A stretch of 64,000 nucleotides of DNA from Armigeres subalbatus. Its lineage: Eukaryota; Arthropoda; Insecta; Diptera; Culicidae. Positions 54,960 through 64,000 of this stretch are shown here, one piece after another. Each line of letters starts with the position of its first letter. The stretch's first letter is position 1. The DNA is taken from positions 372,001 through 436,000 of the forward strand of contig NW_026943205.1 in assembly GCF_024139115.2 (NCBI RefSeq). Reading direction: 5' to 3'. Below the pieces are notes generated by a model. It was not told the DNA's origin and searched no databases. It was given only the letters and a program-made list of their open reading frames with translations. Position numbers and translations under genes: made by a program.

Positions 54960-55501
54960 CAGTCGACTCTCTACATCTCGATGTTCTTTGTCTCGATATT
55001 TCTCCCTATGTCGATAATTTCCTTGGTCCCTTCAATTTACGTACATTTTGGCATTCTACAACTCGATATCCTCCCTATCTCGATATCTCTCTATCTCGAT
55101 GTGTTCTGATCGTACTTAGTTCTGGATTCATTCTTCTTATGTCGATATGTTCGAATTTAAAGGCTACTAGACCATCTTTGGATAATAACAAACAGATCAA
55201 CAACAAGAATGATATTTTCGTTAACTTTTCAAAAGGTCCTAAGCAACATTTTTTTCATGAATTAATTTGAATAGCGCAATCAACAGAACAACATGAAAGC
55301 TTTTGATTGCAGTACTCAAATTAATTCATGAAAAAAATGTTACTTAGGACCTTTTGAAAAGTTAAGCGAGATTTGTTTTGTTGTCGTTATTCATAGCAAC
55401 AAGCGTTTTTGGATCTAGTACCCATATCATTTTTCCTTCCATTCCTCGATCTCTCCCTATCTCGATGGTCCCTTCAATATCGAGATGTGGAGAGGCGACT
55501 G
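54960..55501. mobile_element. pogo-type TA-flanked MITE
   Basis: 542 bp between TA pairs (54958-54959, 55502-55503). The ends are CAGTCGACTCTCTACATCTC and, in complement, CAGTCGCCTCTCCACATCTC, in the style of pogo/Tigger elements. Inside are many CTATCTCGATAT-like repeats and a nested hairpin at 55220-55365. There is no transposase. Confidence 0.85.
55220..55365. mobile_element. Nested hairpin element
   Basis: Arms 55221-55270 and 55316-55365 are nearly exact complements (TTAACTTTTCAAAAGGTCCT at the outer edge), with a loop of about 45 bp. It lies inside the pogo-type MITE. Confidence 0.8.
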
Positions 55502-55539
55502 TATTAATTTATTTATGGAAATTTTGTATTTTTTCCGTG

Positions 55540-55750
55540 GAACATTTTAATTTCTTTTTGAAAACTTTTGCTGTAATAATTCAATTTTTGCTTTTAAAAG
55601 TGCCAATTTATTTTTGATTTGTGGAAAATTCTTAATTGTTTAAGGAAGTTTTGCATTATTTGAGGAAATTTTATATTTATTTATTGCTCATACCCTGTTT
55701 TCTTTATTGGCAATTTCCTAATTTTTTATGGAAAATTTCTAAGTTTTCAG
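55540..55750 (+). repeat. Dispersed TTATGGAAATTTT-type repeat, copy 3
   Basis: Same orientation and block order as 22990-23480, including TTTGTGGAAAATTC, GTTTTGCATTATTTGAGG and CTTTATTGGCAATT. Confidence 0.5.
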
Positions 55751-55759
55751 GAAAGTTTT

Positions 55760-56770
55760 TGTTTTAGTCAATTAGAATCTGCAGATTGACCCCCTCATAT
55801 TCCCAAAAGATGGAATCCCACGTCAAAAAATACAAATATGGATCATTGTTCCTAAAAGGCTAAGGGGCACTGGGATATAGATACTCTGAAGAAGTGCGTA
55901 ACGGTTTAAATCCGGTCATATCGCCAGGCGCGGTACAACACTGAAGCTGACAATATGACGTCCCTAATTCCGAATCCCAAGGTGTCAGGCGACCCGTGCC
56001 GAGGGGATGAATGGCCTGGGGGGTAAAACAATTAGTCAGGCAGTTAACGGAGCCTGTAATGCTGGGTAGACACTTTCTCGTGGTGCATTAGATTTACCAC
56101 ACTGTGCTCTATTTCTTACTATTCCTGTTAACACTTATGAGTGATGGTCGGGAGAGTATGGAACGACTATAATTTGCTTTTAGATGACCCATCTTTTCCT
56201 CTCTTTGGATGGAGTCAATGGAGTAAAGTATAAAAACGTAACTCAATCTTAGGCTGGTTTCGAAGCCGATGACAAGAATCTTCAAGCTCCAGAGCGCTGA
56301 TTAATTAGGAAAGAAGCGGACACGAATTTGGTGGATCTGCTGAACCCTTTGACTGATTGGAGCTCTGTGTTAAGGTAAGATTCAGAAATACCAAAACGCA
56401 ATGAAATCAGATCTCTATACAAAAACGAATTTGGAATTCATAAGAAGAAGCAAACAAATGTTTGAACTCAAGTACCGATGCCAAATCAGTATTATCCCAC
56501 TTATTGTTGAGCCGAAACTGATTGAGGTGCGCGCCTTTGAAACTTGGTATAAGCCATTTCTCGAATGGTATAAATAGTGGTACCTTATTCTAAAGAGGCC
56601 TTACATTAAGCTTGAGAAAATATCTGAATAAAAAACGACCACTTCATTTCTTCTCAATAGAAATGGAGCAGAAAGACATGCACTAAACAAATGACACGGA
56701 TATACTACAAAAGTTCAATGAAATGGACGCAGTGGTTCATCCCGAAGAATCCCGGGCTCCACACAGTAAG
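55760..56770. other. No recognisable feature
   Basis: Short open frames only; nothing identified. Confidence 0.35.
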
Positions 56771-56784
56771 GGTAACACACTTTT

Positions 56785-56940
56785 TCCTAACGAAACGAAA
56801 CGAAATTTAAAATGTCTATGTTGATTCGGATCGAAACGAAACGAAATATAGATTTCTTTCGAGACTTCGAAACGATACGAAATCAAAGTTCATTTAATTC
56901 GAAATTTTTCGAAACGAAACGAAATTTTGATTTTTTTTCC
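56785..56940. repeat. GAAACGAAACGAAA-rich repeat, left part
   Basis: Repeated AACGAAACGAAACGAAAT motifs with AAATTTTTCGAAACG. A related block is at 58550-58735. These could be the ends of one element with an interior of about 1.6 kb, or two separate insertions. Confidence 0.5.
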
Positions 56941-56944
56941 GCGG

Positions 56945-57480
56945 AATTTTTATTGAATTGGTTTTACATTATGTCCCAATTCTGATTTCACTTTTTCGAA
57001 GTCGAATAACTGTTTTGCGACCAAAAGAGTTATAATAACTGAAGAGGCAATCTGTGATAAATCGCTACATTCTTGCCGCATATACCATTAGCGATAAGGC
57101 AATACCCCAGCATTTGTGCCGCTTTCATAGGAATTCGTGGAGCGTGTGCTACTGAATCTGATCAATTTTATATCAGTTTTATATAAAGTATATAAAAATA
57201 AAGAAATTGTGGTATTATACGGATTCAAATTTCCTTTAAAACCATAGTTCACTTAAGAATTATGTAATTATGCTGAAGCATACTGCATATTATCTTGTCA
57301 GCGTGGTTTTACAGTATTGACTTTGTCAAAATTTGAAAATGAATGCTTATATTATTTTTTTATTTAGTGGGATACTTAACCATGTATCCACATCTGTCAG
57401 GCGTATACGCAGATATAGAATTGATATAACTAGATCAACATTTGAAAAGGGTGTGTCTGCCAAAATTTATTCCTTCTTAT
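56945..57480. other. No recognisable feature
   Basis: AT-rich sequence between the two GAAACGAAA blocks. Confidence 0.35.
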
Positions 57481-57491
57481 TCCTCGTCTAC

Positions 57492-57626
57492 CAGTGGCGT
57501 AGCCAGGGGGGTGGTTTTGGTCAGAAAATTGGTGGGCCCCCCCCAAAGACAAAATTTTTGAATGAAATTTTTTTTTCTAAAAAAAAATTCAGTGAGCCCC
57601 CCCCCCTTTTTCTGGCTACGCCACTG
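57492..57626. mobile_element. hAT MITE with perfect ends and 8-bp duplication
   Basis: 135 bp. The ends CAGTGGCGTAGCCAG and their exact complement are flanked by TCGTCTAC (57484-57491, 57627-57634). The interior is G/C and A runs. The 8-bp duplication is diagnostic of the hAT superfamily. Confidence 0.93.
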
Positions 57627-57634
57627 TCGTCTAC

Positions 57635-58545
57635 ATATATAGTCGTTTGAATCTTTGTTTACAAAAGCAGATAAGTCGTTTTGAAAATTTGGTATTGATT
57701 TCATATGCATCTATCCAATTCAGGCATTTCCGATTTGTCTGGTAAAGTGTTTTAGAGATTTCGTAATGGTGCAATTTCTTGAAAATTTTAAATTTTCTGT
57801 AAACAATTTAGGCTTCTTCATTTTCGACAAAGTTTTGGCAAATCTCTCAGATTTTAAAGAGTGGTAATTTAAATTTTGATGAGAAAGAACTTGGAATGCT
57901 GTTGGATGGATTATAAAAATCCACAGATCCAATTTCCAATCCAATCCAATTTTGCTTTGCTAAGGCTCGTATGATTTTTTCACGGCTTTTCTTTTTTTTA
58001 TAGGCTGAGTGTCGTGGACCATAATTTATAATGTTCAAGTCGTCAATGGATGTGTTGTTGTATGTAAATAGGTCAATGTTTGTTTGGTCGGCCAACTTGC
58101 AACAATATATACGAGTTGTTTTGAGCATTGAGCGAAAACGATAACTTAATTGTTTTGAGTGAAAAAGTAGAAATAATTAAAAAAAAATTACTCCCCCCTA
58201 GAATTTTCCATTAGTTACGCCAATGTATCACTTCGCGTTCTCCCACACTAGCTGGCGTGATCAGCATCAACACGATCGATTGCACACTGGTTAAACAAAT
58301 TTCTGCTACGCGATCATTCCGCATTCATATTGTGCGAATAGTAAAAAAAAAACACAAAATTTTAATCATGGAAACACTGAAGACGTTTTATAGAAGAAAA
58401 CTACTTACGTATTTGTCTCTTAGTCGACAAATGGGGTGAGTAAGCGTCATTAGAAAAAATTGTATAACCTAAAGTTTTGAAAACAACTTAACGATTTTGT
58501 TCAGCGGCGCAGCCAAAAAATGTTTATGATATGAAGTATGGATTA
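57635..58545. other. No recognisable feature
   Basis: AT-rich, with small open frames on both strands and no signature. Confidence 0.35.
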
Positions 58546-58549
58546 GTTT

Positions 58550-58735
58550 AAATTCGTTTCGAAATTCCGCGGAATTCCGTTAAATTTCGTTAGAAGCTAG
58601 TTTTTTCTAGCGAAATTTTTGTAATTTTACGAAACGAAACGAAATCAAGAAATCAGATTTCGCCATGCTCAAATTCCGCGAAATTCCGCGGAATTTCGTT
58701 TCGAACCACCTGAAACGAAATTTTTCGAAATACCG
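58550..58735. repeat. GAAACGAAACGAAA-rich repeat, right part
   Basis: Contains TTACGAAACGAAACGAAATC, and TTCCGCGGAATTCCG-type palindromes found next to the left block as well. Confidence 0.5.
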
Positions 58736-58994
58736 CATATGCTTACCACACAGAGACCAATATGTTTGACGACATTGACTTCTCCCACAGGAATAGTGGG
58801 TTCGGTCAAAGTAAAGTCGGAGATCTGTGGACAAGTTTCACGACTGTTGGACAGTTCAACAGTCTTACAACTTGCCAACAGACGCTCCGATATTTTCTTC
58901 AAAGTCACCAATCAGCTATTTTAGGTCCATATGTTTATTACCGCTTATTTCGCTATTTTACCCTACAATTATGAACTTAAGCAACTATCAGAAA

Positions 58995-59109
58995 AAAAGA
59001 AAAGGGTCATTTGGCCGAAGCCCATTCGGCCAAATGCCACTAGGCCGAACAAACCATTACGCCGAAACCCATCTGGTCGAAAACCAGTCGACATTTGGCT
59101 GATTAGGAC

Positions 59110-59178
<69 letters not shown>
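58995..59178. repeat. GGCCGAA-type repeat followed by a TA microsatellite
   Basis: 58995-59105 holds CATTTGGCCGAAGCCCATTC and similar GGCCGAA words, like the ends of the purine-tract insertion (33326-34498). 59112-59178 is almost pure (TA)n, directly before the errantivirus LTR. Confidence 0.8.
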
Positions 59179-59180
59179 AG

Positions 59181-59464
59181 TTATGCTTCGTTCACAACGA
59201 ATGGCATAAAAAATAAATTTATTATCGATTTAATCTTAAGTCAAACATATCACACTTAGAACTAACTCACTTTTTGCGTTTCACTTGCTTTTATAATATA
59301 AAATTGCTGCAACTGCGAATTCCTGGGTGGCATGACTCTGGCTTGACATCGTTACTATGGCGGGTGAATATTGCGAACCTCATCGGTTTCGTCTTCGCGC
59401 GTGTAGCAGGCTGGATGGATGTTGGCGTTGTTGCTATGGGCCTAGGTGGCGGGGACCAACATAA
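59181..59464 (-). repeat. 3' LTR of the errantivirus
   Basis: 284 bp. On the minus strand it begins TTATGTTGG after the purine tract AGAGGGGAGACG and ends AAGCATAA. An AATAAA signal lies on that strand near 59215-59220. The 5' LTR lies outside the window. Confidence 0.7.
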
Positions 59465-59469
59465 CGTCT

Positions 59470-61095
59470 CCCCTCTTAGTGTCGAGCGTCCTCGGTTGAC
59501 CTATTTGATCCTTTCGTAAGGACGAATCTGGGTTCTGGAATGATCGATTTTGCCAGAAAGGTGACTTCATCTGTCGGGGGTTGATTGGTGTTATTTTCTG
59601 ACTGCTTTCCAATGGGCTGGTTTTGCTTTTCCTGTCGGAGAGCTGTAAGGTGACTATCTTTTCCTTCTGGTTTTGATGAGGCTGGTTATTAACCTTGGTT
59701 TTGTATCTATGAATACAGAAAATGATTAGTGGTAAAAGGATGATGGAGGCAATTGCTGTTCCACCAAGTGTCTGGGAGCTGATCATGTGTAGTCTTAGTC
59801 GTTGAATTTCTTGTAAGTTATTGAAGTTTAACTGCTGTATTTCTTCAATGTCTACTTTCTGTTTGATGACTTCGATCTCCTTACCGAAGATGGGTGTGAG
59901 ATACTCATGTTGGTTTATCATGTTCATATGGCTTTTGAACGTGAGATTCTGCACCGTGACTGTACAATTACCTGTTTCAATAACAGTAGGTACCGAGATA
60001 ATTCGTGATGCTCCACATGAATCGAATACGTGTATTGCTTTTATAGGTGTCGACAAGAATGGTTCCAGTGTTGACCTCTTTGATAATTGGTTCATCTGGT
60101 TGTTTACTCATTGGACATTTAGCTTTCTGGTTGGTTAGGATGTTGAAGATACACTCATCATTGACCGGAATGTTATTGTTGCAAATGAAGCACCTCTCTT
60201 TCTGTTCATAAAATGTTCGTTGGTAGTTAGCCACATAGCGGATACTTGTGTTGATTCTAGTTCCGTTTACGTTGACGGGTTCTAGTTGCATCAAGCCATA
60301 CTCTCTCGATTCGACGATTGGAAGTTTTACAATTATAATAACATGATTGTTTTGCAAAGATACAATGGATTGCACAAACTTATAAATTTCATCCTCAAAT
60401 TTTACAGTTATCTGTTGTTCTACGAGAAAATTCCAAATATAATCTTTTTCATCTGTGCTGAGAATATTTTTGTTTAGGTGATTTGATTTAGAGAAGGCAA
60501 TCTGTTCTTCAAGGTCTTCTAAGGTTTTTATCAGAATGTCTATGTTCAGAATTAGGTTTATGAACTCGAGGTCTTTTCTAAATTCAATATTTTGAAGCTG
60601 TATTTGCTCTTTGATTAATCTGAGGGTTTTCGAAACTTTGTTAATGGTTGATTGTAAAAGATTATTAATCTTGACTTGTTTTATTTGGTTATCTAGAATT
60701 TTGTTGCTATTTCCTTCCATGGTTTCTAAGTTTTGATTAATAAGATCTAAATCTTCCTGGTCGGGGTTTCCTGCTATAAATTTTATAACTTTTCCTAATG
60801 CGCTGACAAGCCCTCTCGTAGATCGTTTTGGATAAAATCCTGCCAGTTTTCCGTAAGCTTTCCTAATTTAAAATTGTAAAGTTTGGTCTAAGGGAGCGGT
60901 TATGGTTAAAGTATTTGCTAAGCTTTCTATATAGTGGATATTTTGTCTTATTTCCTCTAGATTTACTTTTATGCATAAGGCGTTCGTACCCTGTTTTAAT
61001 CCGAACCGTGTCCAATTTCATAGTCAAGAGTCCATCTTTTGTAGATACGTCATGGTAAACTTTCGCCGAATTAGGTGTATGAGTCTGAAACAAAT
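59470..61095 (-). pseudogene. Errantivirus env glycoprotein gene, broken
   Basis: Spread over three frames with at least one stop near 60870. Visible parts: an N-terminal block at 61093-60970; a basic cleavage-like KRSTR followed by a glycine-rich hydrophobic stretch at about 60805-60760; a helical region with several LI/LE repeats; cysteine-containing RCFICNNN near 60190; and a membrane segment GTAIASIILLPLIIFCIHRY at about 59750-59700 with a short basic tail. In live relatives env mediates membrane fusion. Here it is inactive. Confidence 0.75.
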
Positions 61096-62162
61096 CAAAA
61101 GTTTATTTTTTAATTCTGTTCTTGTGTATTTTACGCCGTGCGAATCTTTAAAGGTCATCTCGTTGTTTTCCCTAATCTTGGAAATTTTGAATGGATCTTT
61201 ATCCTTGGTGATTCTCTGATTGATTTTCACATAAACGTTTTCTCCTGGTTTTAACTCTTTTGGCGGGCTTTTTGATTTATTTTCATTTTCTACCTGTTTC
61301 CTACGCTTTTCTATCTGAACTTTAATGGCTGACTGAATTTTATTGTAATTTTCCAAAATCTCCTCTGTATTTATTTTATTACGGTGGTTGAAAACAATAT
61401 TTCTAGGTTTGTATCCAGTTGCTGAATGAATTGTGTCGTTGTAAATGTCTACTAAAACGTTAATTTTGTCATAAAACTCAAGATCTCTATATTTTGCGTT
61501 TAGGGTTCTGTAAAGCTCAATCAACGTCGAATGGAATCTTTCGACGATCCCGTTTGAATTGCTTGAACTAGCATGGTGAATTTCAATATCTAAGTCTTGC
61601 ATGAATCCGATAAATTCGATCGATGTCAGGGCCGGTTCCTGATCGCAAGTTATAGTTTCGGGTCTGCCAAATATTCTAATGTGCTCCGTGATGGCTCTTT
61701 TAAGATCTATGATTGTTCTTGTTTCAAGAGCGATTACGTTTGCGAATTTGGAAAATGCATCAACGATCGTTAACATTTTCTTCCCGTTCATGAAGAAGAT
61801 GTCAACGTGTATATTTTCAAAAGGTTTTCCTGAAGGGTTGGTTTTTGGATCAATTTAGGCGGTTTTCTGTCGTATTTGCTTTTCTTGCAAATAGGACAGT
61901 TACCTATGAAAAATTTTGACTTTCTTGTCAATTTCTCTGGGAAAAAGTAGTCCGAAAGTATTTGGGCCTTGTTTTCTTTCATGCCTCTGTGGGCGTATTC
62001 GTGTATTCTACGCACTATTGCATCCTGTTCCTCTGGTAACCTCACATCTTGAAGCAAAACCTGTGAAATAAAGAGCTTGAACATATTGTTATGAGATAAG
62101 TGTTTACGATAAGTTTCTTGAATTAGCCGTGTTAGTAGTAAAGGGCAATAGATACAATTCAC
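61024..62162 (-). pseudogene. Errantivirus integrase, frameshifted
   Basis: The zinc domain is at 62090-61880 (HEYAHRG, CPICKK). The frame then shifts near 61855 into 61791-61024 with DAFSKFANVIALETRT, the second catalytic aspartate in ITCDQEPALT and the glutamate in SNGIVERFH (33 residues apart by my count), followed by the C-terminal part ending TRTELKNK. Sequence upstream to 62357 joins it to RNase H through more frame breaks. Confidence 0.85.
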
Positions 62163-62356
62163 ACCATTTGGGTTCAGCTTTTCCTTGAATATTCTAAGTA
62201 TGTCCTGTTCTGTGTAACTTGGTTTCGAAATTGTAAATCGATGGAATTTTGGAAATATCTGCTCGTGTGCGTCTATGTCTATTGGAGAAATTTTGAAAAT
62301 TACTTGGTTTCTAAAAAGAATTTATAGGCTTTTCTGTTGTCCAAATATAGTAGTCA

Positions 62357-63646
62357 TCACTTGTGTCGGCTGGAGTGTACTGTATTCTCGTCATTTTCAT
62401 TTTCGTCTTCTGCATTTTGTGTGTCCTCTTGTTCGTTGGCGTTCATTTCAAGTGTTCTAATTCTTGAGAGAGCATCTGCCACGACATTCTCTCTACCTGG
62501 CTTATAGACTATTTCAAAGTCGAATTCGCACAAGTCTAATTTCCATCTAATAATTTTCTGATTCGCGCTTGTCATTGAATAAATTAGTGGTTGGTGGTCA
62601 GTGACAAGCTTAAATCGTCTTCCATAAAGATATGGCCGAAAGTGCTTCACAGCCCAAATTATGGCCAATAGTTCTTTTTCTGTGGTGCAATAATTTTCCT
62701 CTGATTTGTTTAGCGTCCTCGAAGCGTAAGCGATCGGTCGATCTTTTCCTAACTGTCCTTGCGATAACACTGCTCCTACCGCGAAATCACTAGCATCTGT
62801 TGTGAGGATAAATTCCTTTGTGAAATCAGGATACGCCAGTATTGGGTCCATTGTTAAAAGAGATTTACATTTTTCAAAGCATTTGATTTTATCATGAGTA
62901 AATTCGAAGTTTGTTTCACTTCGCAACAATTGTGTCAAAGGTTTAACCATTTTTGCGAAGTCTTTTATGAATCGGCGGTAATAACCAAGGGTTCCAAGAA
63001 AATGTTTAAGTTCTTTTTCGTTCTTTGGTTGGGGCCAGTTTTTGATAACGTCTATTTTGTCGCTATTTGGCTTAACGCCATCTTTGGTTACGGTATGTCA
63101 AAGAAATTGAACCTCCCGTCTAAAAAAATAGCATTTGTCCAATTGGATTTTTAAGCAAGCTTCTTTCAGTTTGCGAAGAACTTTGCGTAAATCTTTTACA
63201 TGTTCTTCGAATGAACTTGAAAAGACTATGATGTCGTCCATGTAGACAAGACAACATACACCAATTAGATCTCTGAGAACGGCATCCATTACCCTTTGAA
63301 AAGTTGCCGGGGCGTTCTTCAGACCAAACGGCATTCTGGTGAATTCGTATTTGCCAGAACTTATGGAGAAGGCCGTTTTCTCGATATCGTTTTCATCTAG
63401 TTGTATCTGATGGAAACCAGATACAAGATCTATTGTTGAGAAGTAAGTAGTTCTACCCAACTTGTCAAGTGTTTCCGTGATATCCGGAATAGGATATTTG
63501 TCTGAAATTGTTTTTTCATTGAGTTTTCGGTAGTCTATGACAAGCCGAAATTTTTTTAATCCTGATGCATCTGCCTTTTTGGGCACAATCCATACGGGGG
63601 ATGTGTAGGGCGATATGGACTCCTGAATAATCCCGTCCTTTAACAT
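62357..63646 (-). pseudogene. Errantivirus reverse transcriptase and RNase H, one in-frame stop
   Basis: 63646-63098 covers [38 protein letters not shown] and [12 protein letters not shown] with the Y-M-D-D site, ending at a TGA in 63098-63100. The same frame continues to 62357 with RNase H: TTDASDFAVGAVL, EKELLAIIW, VTDHQPL and ENVVADALSR. The single stop is the only break over about 430 codons, so the pol core decayed recently. A frameshift at about 63640 separates it from the RT N-terminus. Confidence 0.9.
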
Positions 63647-64000
63647 CTTTTTATTGGTGTTTGTACCTCGTCTTCAAAAATTTGAGGATATCGGTACGAC
63701 TTTGAATGAATTGGAATATTGTCCACAGTCCTTATTTTATGTTTAATTTTATGAGTGAATGTTAATTTTTCGTTGCCTGTGTACAAAATTTCTGAGCTTT
63801 CGTCAATGATTTTTTCTAATGCTGATTTTTCTAGTTTGTTTAATGAATCGTCCAAAATATTAAATTTGTTTCTGCTACCTTGAGGTTTTTCTGTGGCAAT
63901 AAATTCATCCTTATCAACATAGATCTCATGTGAATTGATTTCTATTTGTGATTTCGTATGGTTTCTTATTGCAACTATAGCGGTATTACGATCGCTATGG
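63640..64000 (-). pseudogene. Errantivirus RT N-terminus and upstream pol
   Basis: Frame 63855-63640 reads LDDSLNKLEKSALEKII upstream and [13 protein letters not shown] at the RT entry. The same frame can be followed to the window edge with the protease-RT linker (IAIRNHTK-like). It shifts at about 63640 relative to the rest of RT. Confidence 0.75.

Larger units (their letters stand above)
59181..64000 (-). mobile_element. Errantivirus-type Ty3/gypsy element with env, truncated by the window edge
   Basis: Reverse orientation. The 3' LTR is at 59181-59464, then an env region (59442 to about 61095), integrase (61024-62162), RNase H and reverse transcriptase (62357-63855) and further sequence to the window edge. 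Order and env place it with insect gypsy/17.6/297-like elements, which are endogenous retroviruses. It entered a TA run, the known target preference of this group. All genes carry stops or frameshifts, so this copy is dead. Confidence 0.85.

Overview
The window looks like a repeat-rich piece of a culicine mosquito genome, most likely Aedes. The evidence is tRNA-headed SINEs of the Feilai type, Jockey, RTE-like, I and R1 clade LINE wrecks, Ty1/copia and Ty3/gypsy remains, an insect errantivirus with an env region, and many small TA-flanked inverted-repeat elements (MITEs). Nearly every long open frame is a broken transposon gene or an artefact of a tandem repeat. A 25-N assembly gap lies at 3809-3833.

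Host signal is sparse. An 83-bp exon at 25792-25874 (+), with good splice sites on both sides, encodes part of RNA-recognition motif 1 of a CELF/Bruno RNA-binding protein of the CELF3-6/bru3 type. This suggests that at least part of the window is intron of a very long RNA-binding-protein gene. A second candidate is a transposon-poor stretch at 49850-51027 that reads as 5' untranslated exon sequence ending in a 16-codon start (50980-51027) and a splice donor. It is either an alternative first exon or another gene.

Layout: 1-2270 copia wreck split by a palindromic minisatellite insertion; 2300-2750 RTE-like LINE fragment; 3226-3500 SINE; 3834-6860 Jockey LINE (-); 7588-8087 and 14776-15277 two copies of one MITE in opposite orientation, with a deleted RTE-like LINE (11470-13975, -) between them; 16091-18620 a MITE split by a 2.3-kb noncoding retroposon; 18890-20900 Helitron-like end, SINE, MITE; 21212-22361 a composite retroposon made of 99-bp monomers plus a tRNA-like block; 22990-25240 MITEs and LINE end; 25792 CELF exon; 28258-30586 internally deleted R1-clade LINE (-); 30981-32774 foldback element inside another R1-clade LINE; 32990-34620 LINE tail split by a 1-kb purine tract; 35640-38280 I-clade LINE (-); 38814-39848 second copy of the composite retroposon; 39885-45808 a hAT-type element carrying a gypsy element, a LINE tail and a hairpin MITE; 46000-49850 little recognisable; 49850-51027 candidate first exon; 51350-58740 MITEs and SINE; 59181-64000 errantivirus (-) running off the right edge.

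The most interesting signal is a retroposon family with two copies (21212-22361 and 38814-39848). Both have perfect 22-25 bp target duplications, a hexanucleotide 3' tail, a shared 3' domain of about 300 bp and a 5' array of monomers bounded by GCAGAAC and GTTCTGC. A noncoding retroposon with a pentanucleotide tail and a 24-bp target duplication (16274-18561) points to the same kind of LINE machinery. The foldback element and several nested insertions give a relative chronology of transposition.
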